This document shows positions 41,041 through 48,105 of a DNA stretch of 48,105 nucleotides, one piece after another. The position numbers and the translations under genes were made by a program. The DNA is from Deltaproteobacteria bacterium. Lineage in GTDB: Bacteria > Myxococcota_A > Polyangia > Polyangiales > Polyangiaceae. The notes beneath the pieces are model-generated. The model searched no databases and was not told where the DNA came from. It worked only from the letters and a program-made list of their open reading frames with translations. How positions within the stretch are numbered: position 1 is the stretch's first letter; the number at the start of each line of letters is the position of its first letter. Location of the stretch: positions 1 through 48,105 of the forward strand of contig JACQWT010000143.1 in assembly GCA_016209145.1 (NCBI GenBank), given 5' to 3'.

Positions 41041-43253
41041 CCGCTTGCCGGCGTCTGTCCTGTGCTGTCCTGCTGCTCGTGGCATGCGCGCTCCTGCCCG
41101 CCGCCTGCTCGGTCGAGCCCTACTGCTTCGGCTGCGAGGCCGACGGCGGTCTCTCGGGGGGCGGCCTGGAGGGCGGGGCCCCGCCGGTCGGGTGCGCCCA
41201 TGGCGAGGCCTGCCCCAGCTCCGCGCCGAAGTGCTGCGACGGCGTCTGTGTCGACGTCGCGACCGACGTCGAGAACTGCGGCGAGTGCAGCCAGTCCTGC
41301 CCCACCGCGCCCATGACGGCCGTGGAATGCGTGGACGGCAAGTGCGTGACGAGCTGCCCCTCCGGGCTCACCGACTGCAACGGTGTGCCGGCCGACGGCT
41401 GCGAGGCGAACCTGCAAATGGACCGGCTCAACTGCGGCAAGTGCGGCGTGATTTGCCTCTACGCCAACGCCACGGCCAAGTGCAGCAGCGGCGAGTGCAC
41501 GATCGACACATGCAAGGAGGGATTCGCCGACTGCAACAAGAAGGCCGAGGACGGCTGCGAGATCAACATCGGCACGGATCCGGGGTACTGCGGCAACTGC
41601 GATACGACCTGCCCGGTCGTGGGCAACCACGAGCCCCTGTGCCTGGGAGGCGTTTGCGCCTCGGGCGAGTGCCTGCCCGGCTACGGCGAGTGCAACGGCG
41701 TCCCTGGCGACGGCTGCGAGACCGACCTGCTCGGCGACGCCGTCAACTGCGGCGTCTGCCTGAACGCCTGCCCAGCGCCGCCCCACGCCGAGCCCGGATG
41801 CCAGGGCGGCGCCTGCAGCGTGGGCGCCTGCGAGGCGGGCTGGGCGGACTGCGACCAGTCGATCTGGAGCGGCTGCGAGACCGAGCTCGCCACAAGCAAG
41901 GAGAACTGCGGGGCTTGCAAGGCCGCGTGCCTGGCCGTGCCCGACGGCTACGCGGCGTGCAAGGAGGGCAAGTGCGTCCTCGGCGGCTGCGATCCGGGGC
42001 GCGCCGACTGCAACGAGAAGCTGTCCGACGGCTGCGAGGTCGATCTCGCGACCGACGTGGCGCATTGCGGCGCCTGCGAGATCGCCTGTCCGGACATCGC
42101 TCACGGCAAGCCGGCCTGCGTGGGCTTCGCCTGCGGCATCGGCTCTTGCGACGCGAACTACGCCGACTGCTTCGGGGGCTCGTCCGACGGCTGCGAGACG
42201 CCTCTGCTCACCGACTTGGCCAACTGCGGAGCGTGCGGCGCCGCGTGCGCGAGCATCGACCACGGCACCAGGACCTGCAAGAGCGGATCCTGCGAGATCG
42301 CCTCGTGCGATCCGGGCTACGACGACTGCAACAAGAAGCTCCCCGACGGCTGCGAGATCAACCTGGCCGCCGATCTGGCGAACTGCGGCGCCTGCAACAA
42401 CGCCTGTCCCGTGCCGGCCCACGCGGCCGCGGCATGCAAGGGCGGAGTGTGCGGTCTGGGCGCCTGTGACGCCGGCTACGCGAACTGCGACGGTAAGCCG
42501 GACAACGGCTGCGAGCAGAAGACCGGGGACGACCCGAACAACTGCGGCGGCTGCGGCATCAAGTGCGGCTCGGGCTCGTGCGCCGGTGGCCTGTGCGTGT
42601 GCAACAAGAAGGTCCTGCTCGTCGCCGACGACAGCGTCTCGGGAAGCACGACACTTACCACGGCGCTCGGCCTTGCGGGATACGCCGTGACGCAGACCTC
42701 CGTGCCGTCGTACCAGTACAACGGGTCCAACCCGGCCCTGGCCGGCTTCGGCTCGGTCGTGTTGCTCGCCGGTGGGCCCAATGCGACGTCGTACAGCAGC
42801 GACATGCCCGCGGGCGGCCAGAACGCCATCGTGAGCTTCGTGAACGCGAGCGGCCAGGGTCTCGTGCTGACCGAGTGGGCGGCCTTCCAGGTGGCCGGGG
42901 GGCGCTGGCAGACTCTCGCGCCGCTCGTACTTCTCACGCGCACGAAGGCGTTCAGCGGGCAGGTGACCTACGCCGTTGACGGCGCCTTCGCCGGGCATCC
43001 CATCTGGACCGGGCTTCCGGCGTCGTTCGCGCTTGCCTCCACGTCGAACGTGGGCAGCACCAAGATTGCGCCGTTCGTGATCCGGGCCGCGGGCAGCCCG
43101 GAGGCGATCGACGCCGTGGCGGTCCGGGATGCTCCCGTGGGGCGCGTGGTGCACGTTGCCCACGCCGGCAACTACGCGCCCAACGGCTGGACCAACTCCA
43201 ACATGCAGAAGCTCGTCGCCAACGCCGTCGGGTGGGTGGCGCGCTGCAAATGA
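41037..43253 (+). CDS. Cys-repeat lipoprotein with ThuA/GATase-like C-terminal domain
   Basis: A 738-residue lipoprotein (lipobox LPAAC) translationally coupled to the MYXO-CTERM gene. After a Gly-rich linker come about eleven repeats of 40-50 residues (about 55-520) with consensus DCN....DGCE..L.TD..NCG.C...C........C..G.C....C..G, all cysteines in even spacing. The C-terminal 210 residues (KKVLLVADDSVSGSTTLTTAL, VVLLAGGPNATSY, GLVLTEWAAFQV, RVVHVAHAGNYAPNGW) look like a class-I glutamine-amidotransferase/ThuA-like fold without a visible catalytic Cys, so probably a binding domain. It may act with the MYXO-CTERM protein. Confidence 0.87.
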   Translation: MTACRRLSCAVLLLVACALLPAACSVEPYCFGCEADGGLSGGGLEGGAPPVGCAHGEACPSSAPKCCDGVCVDVATDVENCGECSQSCPTAPMTAVECVDGKCVTSCPSGLTDCNGVPADGCEANLQMDRLNCGKCGVICLYANATAKCSSGECTIDTCKEGFADCNKKAEDGCEINIGTDPGYCGNCDTTCPVVGNHEPLCLGGVCASGECLPGYGECNGVPGDGCETDLLGDAVNCGVCLNACPAPPHAEPGCQGGACSVGACEAGWADCDQSIWSGCETELATSKENCGACKAACLAVPDGYAACKEGKCVLGGCDPGRADCNEKLSDGCEVDLATDVAHCGACEIACPDIAHGKPACVGFACGIGSCDANYADCFGGSSDGCETPLLTDLANCGACGAACASIDHGTRTCKSGSCEIASCDPGYDDCNKKLPDGCEINLAADLANCGACNNACPVPAHAAAACKGGVCGLGACDAGYANCDGKPDNGCEQKTGDDPNNCGGCGIKCGSGSCAGGLCVCNKKVLLVADDSVSGSTTLTTALGLAGYAVTQTSVPSYQYNGSNPALAGFGSVVLLAGGPNATSYSSDMPAGGQNAIVSFVNASGQGLVLTEWAAFQVAGGRWQTLAPLVLLTRTKAFSGQVTYAVDGAFAGHPIWTGLPASFALASTSNVGSTKIAPFVIRAAGSPEAIDAVAVRDAPVGRVVHVAHAGNYAPNGWTNSNMQKLVANAVGWVARCK

Positions 43254-43254
43254 G

Positions 43255-43308
43255 CCACTGGCTGTTGGCTGCTGGCTGCTAGCCGGAGCTAGGAGCTAGA
43301 AGCGAATA
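43255..43308. repeat. short heptanucleotide-phased repeats at a convergent junction
   Basis: Between two convergent genes, and running into the downstream stop codon, TGGCTGY recurs three times (from about 43260) and AGCTAGR twice (to about 43300), all in a 7-bp phase. It may be replication slippage or a degenerate terminator; there is no T-run. Confidence 0.4.
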
Positions 43309-44975
43309 GCTTTCCTGGTGGACAAGAGCACCGTGAAGCTCGTGCCGGGGCTGTCGCCGGATGCTCCCTTGGCCTGCAAGCGCGTCTTGGCGACCCCCCT
43401 GCTGACGAGAACGGCCACCACGGCCTGCGCGCGCTTGGGAGCGAGCGCCGCATCGGCCGGCGTCGTGGTCACGGTCACCTGCACGAGGAAGATCTCGGGG
43501 TGATTGACGAGCCCGGCGGCGAGCGCGTCGAGCGCCTTGAGGCTCGGCGGGTCGGTGATTTGCTCCCGGGCGAAGGCGAGGGGCCTGACGAGCGCCACGC
43601 TGTCCGTGCTGACCTCGGCCAGCTTGGGCCCGGCGTCCGGGCAGCCGTCGCCGTCGCTGACCCCATTCAGGATCTCGGGCTGACGGGGGCAGCGGTCCTT
43701 CTCGTCCGGGATGCCGTCGCCGTCGGCATCGGGCGCCTCGTCGGGGCAGCCGTCGTCGTCCTTGAAGCCGTTCACGACCTCCGGCTCGTTCGGGCACTCG
43801 TCGAAGGAGTCCGCCACGCCGTCGTGGTCGTGGTCCAGGTCGGGACAGCCGTCGGCGTCCTCGAAGTTGTCCTGGTCCTCGGCCAGGTTCGGGCACTTGT
43901 CCACCTGGTCCGCGACTCCGTCCTTGTCCTTGTCAGGACAGCCGTAGAACTCCTTGGTCCAGGCGGTGCCGGCCTGCTTGGGGCACTTGTCCTGGTCGTC
44001 GGGCACGTGGTCCCCGTCGGCGTCGCCGAAGGCGTCCGGGCAGCCGTCGCCATCCTGGTAGCCGTTGGCCGTCTCGGCCTGCTCCGGGCACTGGTCCGCC
44101 TCGTCCGGGATCCCGTCGCCATCGGCGTCCACCTCCGGGCAGCCGTCGGCGTCCTGGACACCGTCGCGGTCCTCGGCCTCGCTCGGGCAGCGGTCGAGGC
44201 TCCCGGCCACTCCGTCGCCGTCGGGGTCGGTGTTGAGGCCGACGTAGCCCACGCCCGCGACCGCGCGCGCCAGCGGCACGCCAACGCCGCGAATCACGCC
44301 CGTGCCGCCGCCGGCCGTGAGCACCAGCCCGATGTCGCCCGGGGCGAACTGCACCGCTCCCAGCACCTCGAGCGGGACGGAGCCGGACTTGCCGCTGAAG
44401 CCGGCGGCGCCGAGAGCCCCGGCAAACAAGACGAGGCTCGGCACGGCCCGCACGCCGGCCGCGGCGCCGTAGCGCAGCTCCGGGCCGACCGTGGCCGAGC
44501 CCATGGTTGCCGCCTCGCGCAGGACGGCGCCGACGTTGGCGGCCAAGAGCAGGCGGCCGAGCTTGGCGTCGAAGATGCCGCGCAAGCCGGCCGCAAGGGG
44601 CGACGAGTTGCCGACGTAGCTCCCCTCGGCCGTGGCGTGGCCCAGCGGCGCCGCCACGTCGAGCGCCACGCCGCGCACGACGTGCACGTCCTGCGACGAC
44701 GCTCCGTCCGAGGACGAGCAATCCCCACCCGAGGCGCAACTGCGCAGCACGAACGGGTCGCGGGCGTAGGCGAACAGCAGCTCCGTGCTCCACGCCCAAT
44801 CGCCCTCGGTACGACCGCCGGCCACGGCTAGGTAGTTGCGGGGGCCGAGCGCCGGCTCGAAGCGCTGCACGGAGAACTCGCCCTGCTGGGACCCGCCCTG
44901 GGCGCGGGCGGAGGGCGAGGGCAGCAGACCGGCCAGCACCCCGAGCAGGATCGCGCTTCGTGCAGCGGACTTCAT
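43296..44975 (-). CDS. OmpA-like outer membrane protein with thrombospondin type-3 repeats
   Basis: A 559-residue protein with a cleavable signal peptide (VLAGLLPSPSARA) and no lipobox. Residues of about 30-250 show alternating amphipathic strands (NYLAVAGGRTEGDWAWSTELLFAYA, LLAANVGAVL, VPSLVLFAGALGAAGF), like an outer-membrane beta-barrel. Six to seven calcium-binding TSP3 repeats follow (about 255-450; DADGDGIPDEADQCP type). The last 100 residues correspond to an OmpA-like domain (DALAAGLVNHPEIFLVQVTVTTTPADAALAPKRAQAVVAVLV) but lack the usual LRxx..NRRV ending and are divergent. GGAGG 3 nt before ATG 44975 supports the start. It lies 60 bp downstream of a lipoprotein gene. Confidence 0.85.
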   Translation of the reverse strand: MKSAARSAILLGVLAGLLPSPSARAQGGSQQGEFSVQRFEPALGPRNYLAVAGGRTEGDWAWSTELLFAYARDPFVLRSCASGGDCSSSDGASSQDVHVVRGVALDVAAPLGHATAEGSYVGNSSPLAAGLRGIFDAKLGRLLLAANVGAVLREAATMGSATVGPELRYGAAAGVRAVPSLVLFAGALGAAGFSGKSGSVPLEVLGAVQFAPGDIGLVLTAGGGTGVIRGVGVPLARAVAGVGYVGLNTDPDGDGVAGSLDRCPSEAEDRDGVQDADGCPEVDADGDGIPDEADQCPEQAETANGYQDGDGCPDAFGDADGDHVPDDQDKCPKQAGTAWTKEFYGCPDKDKDGVADQVDKCPNLAEDQDNFEDADGCPDLDHDHDGVADSFDECPNEPEVVNGFKDDDGCPDEAPDADGDGIPDEKDRCPRQPEILNGVSDGDGCPDAGPKLAEVSTDSVALVRPLAFAREQITDPPSLKALDALAAGLVNHPEIFLVQVTVTTTPADAALAPKRAQAVVAVLVSRGVAKTRLQAKGASGDSPGTSFTVLLSTRKAIRF

Positions 44976-45035
44976 GGACCTCCGGATCACCAATACCGCG
45001 GCCAAGGGCCGAGCGGAAGATCCCGGCGACGTCAG

Positions 45036-45743
45036 CTATCGGCGCTGCTTGCCCGGCCCCGCATCGGTCTTGCCGCCCGCGTCGACCGCACCGGGCTGGG
45101 CGGCGGCGTCGGCGCCGCCGTCCGGTGGCGTGCCCGCGTCCGCGGCGCTCGCCGCCGCACCGCCGTCGCGCTCGGCCTGGATCGGCGGGGCAGTCGCTGC
45201 CGCGGCGCTCGCCGTGGCCGTGCCGGCCGGCGGCACCGCACTGGTCCAGCACGCGGGATCGGGCGGCGGGACGAAGCGGAGCACGCGCGACGCCGCATCG
45301 CCCTTCTTCACCACGAGCCTGGATTCCAGGTACATCTCCTCAATGCCGCAGGAGTACTCCGCCTCCTCACGCGACTTGTGCGCGTCCACCGGATGAGGCG
45401 CGCGGACGTTCGCACACTGCGCCCAGCGGATGGTGAAGGTGTCGCTGGAGTCCTTGACGAGCACCTTCGACGGCGGCGCGTCGGCCGTGCGCCGGCCGAG
45501 GAGCAGCCGCTTGGAGAGGATCTTGCTGCCGTCAAGCGACGTCACCATTACCGGCCGGCGCAGGCCACCCTTCATCATGGTGCGCGCGGCGCCAAGCTCG
45601 AAGTCGGGACAGACGGGCACCTCCTCGATGCTGGCCGTGGCCGAGGGGGCGGCGCAGGCTCCGAGCGAGCCGAGCAGCAGCAGCAGCCAGAGCGGGACGG
45701 CAGAGCGGGGCACAAGCCCAGCCTCGGTCTTTCGGGGCAGCAC
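45036..45743 (-). CDS. lipoprotein of unknown function
   Basis: A 235-residue exported protein: signal peptide with lipobox LGAC, a central domain (about 40-160; EVPVCPDFELGAARTMMKGGLRRPVMV, LESRLVVKKGDAASRVLRF) with four or five cysteines, and a low-complexity tail of 70 residues rich in Ala, Pro, Gly and Asp. No family recognised. It is the upstream gene of a two-gene unit with the OmpA/TSP3 protein and may be its partner. It is divergent from the frameshifted gene at 45823. Confidence 0.75.
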   Translation of the reverse strand: MLPRKTEAGLVPRSAVPLWLLLLLGSLGACAAPSATASIEEVPVCPDFELGAARTMMKGGLRRPVMVTSLDGSKILSKRLLLGRRTADAPPSKVLVKDSSDTFTIRWAQCANVRAPHPVDAHKSREEAEYSCGIEEMYLESRLVVKKGDAASRVLRFVPPPDPACWTSAVPPAGTATASAAAATAPPIQAERDGGAAASAADAGTPPDGGADAAAQPGAVDAGGKTDAGPGKQRR

Positions 45744-45822
45744 GTCAAGGGGCCGCGCGTGGCGGGCCGGTGGTTGACGATTCGCCTTGCGTCAGGGGGC
45801 CGTTCTTTGCTCCTCTACGGCC

Positions 45823-46637
45823 ATGCAGCCACCTGGACCGGGAGCGCCAGCCGGCATGCCGCCCGCGGGCGGAGGGTACCCACCGACGCCGGGCGGGTTC
45901 GGCGGGGGCTACTCGCCTACCATGCCGGGGGCACCGGCCGGGGGGGCGTATGCGCCGCCGCCGGGCGGGTTCGGCCCCGGCTACCCTCCTGTGCCCGGCG
46001 GGCCGATAGGCGCGCCGGCCGGAGGCCCGAAGAAGGGCGTCGATCCGAAGATCTGGATCATCGTGGGCGCCGGCTGCGCCGGGTTGCCGGGCTCATCGTG
46101 GTCGCGGTCGTGCTGGTGGTCGCTGCCAAGCGCTCCTCGTCCGGCCCAACTTCCGGGCGCACCCCGGTCACGCGGCCGGATCAGCCGCCGGACACATCGC
46201 CACCGGCCGAGCAGACATGGATCACGGCGGAGCGACCGCGGGTCAAGTTCCTCCGACCGCCGGGCTGGGTCACGACCGAGACCGGAGCCTGGGGCGTGTT
46301 CAAGTCGCCGGACGGCGAGGCGGTGCTTGCCTTCAGCATGTTCAACCAACCCGGGCAGTCGACCTACCTGCTCGGCAAGGCCGCCAACGTGCTCGGCGTC
46401 GGCGAGGTAGATTGGACGAGCCAGGGACGGACCACCGTGGGCGCGCAGCACTTCCCGGCGGCCACGGGCGCGGGCAACTGCAACTTCCGCGGCGCGGGGG
46501 GCTACATCTGGTACGCGACCGTGAACCCGGGCGGCGTCGATCAGATCCTCATGATCTACACGGTGAGCGCCCGGGGCACGGCCGCCCACAAGAGCGCCGC
46601 CCTGTCGGCCATCAACTCGCTGCAGCTCCGGGACTAA
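45823..46637 (+). CDS. Pro/Gly-rich single-pass membrane protein, frameshifted
   Basis: The coding signal runs in two frames. From ATG 45823 the N-terminus is a cytoplasmic Pro/Gly-rich region (PAGMPPAGGGYPPTPGGFGGG), then KKGVDPKIWIIVGAGCAG. The membrane segment continues in another frame as AGLIVVAVVLVVAAKRSS, followed by a linker and a 110-residue exported domain (VKFLRPPGWVTTETGAWGVF, then QILMIYTVSARGTAAHKSA) ending at 46637. One extra G in the run GGG at 46081-46083 would join the frames exactly within the membrane helix, so a 1-base deletion (real or assembly error) is likely. Restored, it is about 271 residues, with one transmembrane helix and an uncharacterised C-terminal domain. Confidence 0.75.
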
Positions 46638-46638
46638 C

Positions 46639-48105
46639 CTAGCGGCCGGCAGGCTTGGCGGGCGTGCCGGCTTGCGCGAGCAGCGACTGCACCGCCGCCC
46701 GGGCGGCGCGCTTCTTGTCGGAGACCGGGGCGCCGCTACGCAGCAGGCCGAGCGCCGAGCACGCCGGTCCGCGATCCGGGGAAGGGAAGGTCGTGCACAG
46801 AAGCTGGTACTGCGGCAGGGTAGGCTTCCCGTCGAGCGCCTCGCCGGCAAGCAGGGTGGCCGCGTGGTGCAGCAAGAGCGCGCCCGCCCCGAGCTCCGGC
46901 CCGAGCCGCAGCCAGCGCTCGACGAAGCCGGGCTCGCGTGTCATGCGGCGCAGGGCATCCCAGCGGTCGGACCGCAGCGCCATCTGTGTCGTGAAGAGCA
47001 CGGCGGCGACGTTGCGCTGCGGCAGCGCCAGGGCGCGCGTGGCCTGCTCGAGCCGCAGCAGATCTTCGCCGAGCGCGTCGTCCAGCACGTCGCCCGAGCA
47101 GTTGGCCACGACGCTGAGCAGATCCGCCCGCAGTCCTTCTTCCAGTGCGCTCTCGCGCGAGAGCGTGCGGCCGAGCTCCGTCAACGTGGCCGAGCAGTGC
47201 TGCGGGTGGCGCTGGCGGGTCAGCAGGACCGCGGCGTCGTGCGGGTTTCCGACCTTGCGCAGCATGGCAACCGCGCCGGTCAGGGCGTCCGGGTCGTAGC
47301 GCCCCTCGGCCGCGGTGGAGAGGAAAGTGTCGAGCGCCCGCCACGCGGCGCAGCGCGGCCGGCCGATCTCCGCGCCCTGGCGCAGGCGAGGCAGGGTCGG
47401 CAGCACGTCGGCCGCGCGCAGCGCCAGCGCCATCGGGTAGCTCGCGCAGTCGACGGAGAGCAGGGCATCGAGCCCCTGTGCCCGTCTCGTGCACGGCCGC
47501 TTGGAGGCCACGAGGGCCAGGGTCTCGGCCGCCCTCCGGGCGACCGGCTCGATGCCCGCCACGGCGCGCAGATCGAAGGGCAGGGGGCTCAAGACGGCCG
47601 CCACGTCGCGGTCGGTGGTCCGCTCGCCGAGTGCCGCCAGCACCAGGGTCCACAGGTCGCCGGCCAGGAATGCCTGCCCCGCCTCCGCCGCCTGCTGGCC
47701 GGCCACGGCAAGGGCACCGACCGCGTCCGCAGCCCACTTGGCCGTCCGACCGGACGCGGGCACGGCCTGCTCGCCGAGCCGGACGCCCCCGACGAGCGCC
47801 GCAACCGCCCGCGAGGCCGCCAGTACGGCGCGGTCGCGGTCGGCGCCCAGGAAGTGATGGGCCGCGCTCAGGGCGACGACGTGAGCGTAGTAGCGACTCG
47901 CCTCCTCGATCGATTCGGGGCTGTGCGGATCGGCGAAGCTCGTGGTCAGGCGGCCCGAGCTCGTGCTCTCGGCGCCCACCGCCACGCCGAGGGTGGCGCT
48001 GGCGGCCTTCTCCAGCAGCCCTGCTCCCAGAGAGAGGCTGCCGCTCACGCGCAGCAGGCGCTCGCCCGAGGGCTCCTCGTAGGTGAAGAGCAGCTTCGGA
48101 ACGAC
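46639..48105 (-). CDS. large protein of unknown function, N-terminus outside the window
   Basis: 488 residues are visible, open through the right edge; the first start inside the window (GTG 48048) is probably internal, because VVPKLLFTYEEPSGERLLRVSGSLSL upstream reads as coding sequence. The visible part is mainly alpha-helical, rich in Ala, Leu and Arg, with repeated helical pairs resembling a HEAT/TPR-like solenoid (SYPMALALRAADVLPTLPRL; RWLRLGPELGAGALLLHHAATLL). Scattered Cys residues are present (CAAWRALDTF, HCSATL, NCSGDVL). No membrane segment or catalytic motif. Its stop is 1 bp from the convergent frameshifted gene. Confidence 0.75.
   Translation of the reverse strand, partial: VVPKLLFTYEEPSGERLLRVSGSLSLGAGLLEKAASATLGVAVGAESTSSGRLTTSFADPHSPESIEEASRYYAHVVALSAAHHFLGADRDRAVLAASRAVAALVGGVRLGEQAVPASGRTAKWAADAVGALAVAGQQAAEAGQAFLAGDLWTLVLAALGERTTDRDVAAVLSPLPFDLRAVAGIEPVARRAAETLALVASKRPCTRRAQGLDALLSVDCASYPMALALRAADVLPTLPRLRQGAEIGRPRCAAWRALDTFLSTAAEGRYDPDALTGAVAMLRKVGNPHDAAVLLTRQRHPQHCSATLTELGRTLSRESALEEGLRADLLSVVANCSGDVLDDALGEDLLRLEQATRALALPQRNVAAVLFTTQMALRSDRWDALRRMTREPGFVERWLRLGPELGAGALLLHHAATLLAGEALDGKPTLPQYQLLCTTFPSPDRGPACSALGLLRSGAPVSDKKRAARAAVQSLLAQAGTPAKPAGR

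Noticed and set aside
39675-43163. A very long open frame on the minus strand opposite the two Cys-rich surface genes, and similar long antisense frames at 4690-7533 (upstream part), 7609-11127, 24749-27496 and 11584-13953
   Set aside because: They are mirror frames of GC-rich genes. The opposite strands carry recognised domains, signal peptides and ribosome binding sites, and the mirror products are Arg/Ala/Val-rich without domains.
1-48105. tRNA, rRNA, riboswitch or prophage genes
   Set aside because: No cloverleaf-like segment, rRNA signature or phage structural gene was recognised by reading, though a covariance-model search was not possible.

Overview
The window is high-GC bacterial DNA, by eye well above 65% G+C, with almost no non-coding space and a very large share of exported proteins. 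It is most likely from a myxobacterium (Polyangiales/Sorangiineae or a close relative). The case rests on a MYXO-CTERM-like C-terminus (Cys motif, hydrophobic stretch, Arg cluster) on the protein ending at 41040, many lipoproteins whose lipobox Cys is followed by Gly/Ser/Ala-rich linkers, and repeated Cys-rich, MopE-like, thrombospondin type-3 and SBBP repeats. No tRNA, rRNA, CRISPR array or prophage was seen.

Layout. 1-3624 (minus) is a four-gene surface operon: OmpA-like TSP3 lipoprotein, collagen-like lipoprotein, Cys-rich lipoprotein, VWA lipoprotein cut by the window edge. It is driven by a good sigma70-type promoter that appears to make a leaderless mRNA. 3720-4594 is an MNT/HEPN toxin-antitoxin pair with a frameshifted HEPN toxin. 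4690-9206 holds two exported enzymes, neutral-ceramidase-like and transglutaminase-like. 9373-19734 mixes SBBP and IgGFc-binding/MopE lipoproteins with housekeeping and metabolic genes (CutA, VOC, ferredoxin, cupin, M50 peptidase, carboxylesterase, glycosyltransferase). 19769-20408 is a 121-bp MITE-like element beside a second MNT gene with a truncated partner. 20561-22712 carries a lipoprotein, acylphosphatase and a VapBC-type pair.

22923-28717 is the most interesting region. It is a three-gene module of a nitrilase-superfamily hydrolase, a winged-helix regulator and a 1311-residue protein. That protein fuses a KGGVGR-type ParA-like ATPase, an Mrr-like nuclease, a STAND/NACHT-like NTPase (apparently missing its Walker B segment), pentapeptide repeats and a seven-blade WD40 propeller. 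The architecture suggests a regulated conflict or defence system; no function has been shown.

28740-48105 contains a class I fumarase, two coupled SPFH membrane proteins, a run of surface proteins (fibrinogen-like domain with nine exact 129-bp Cys repeats, collagen-like protein, MYXO-CTERM propeller protein, Cys-repeat lipoprotein, OmpA/TSP3 protein), a frameshifted membrane-anchored protein, and a large protein running off the right edge. Most of the recognisable proteins are predicted to be exported and to act at the outer membrane or cell surface. Several convergent gene pairs are packed stop-to-stop.
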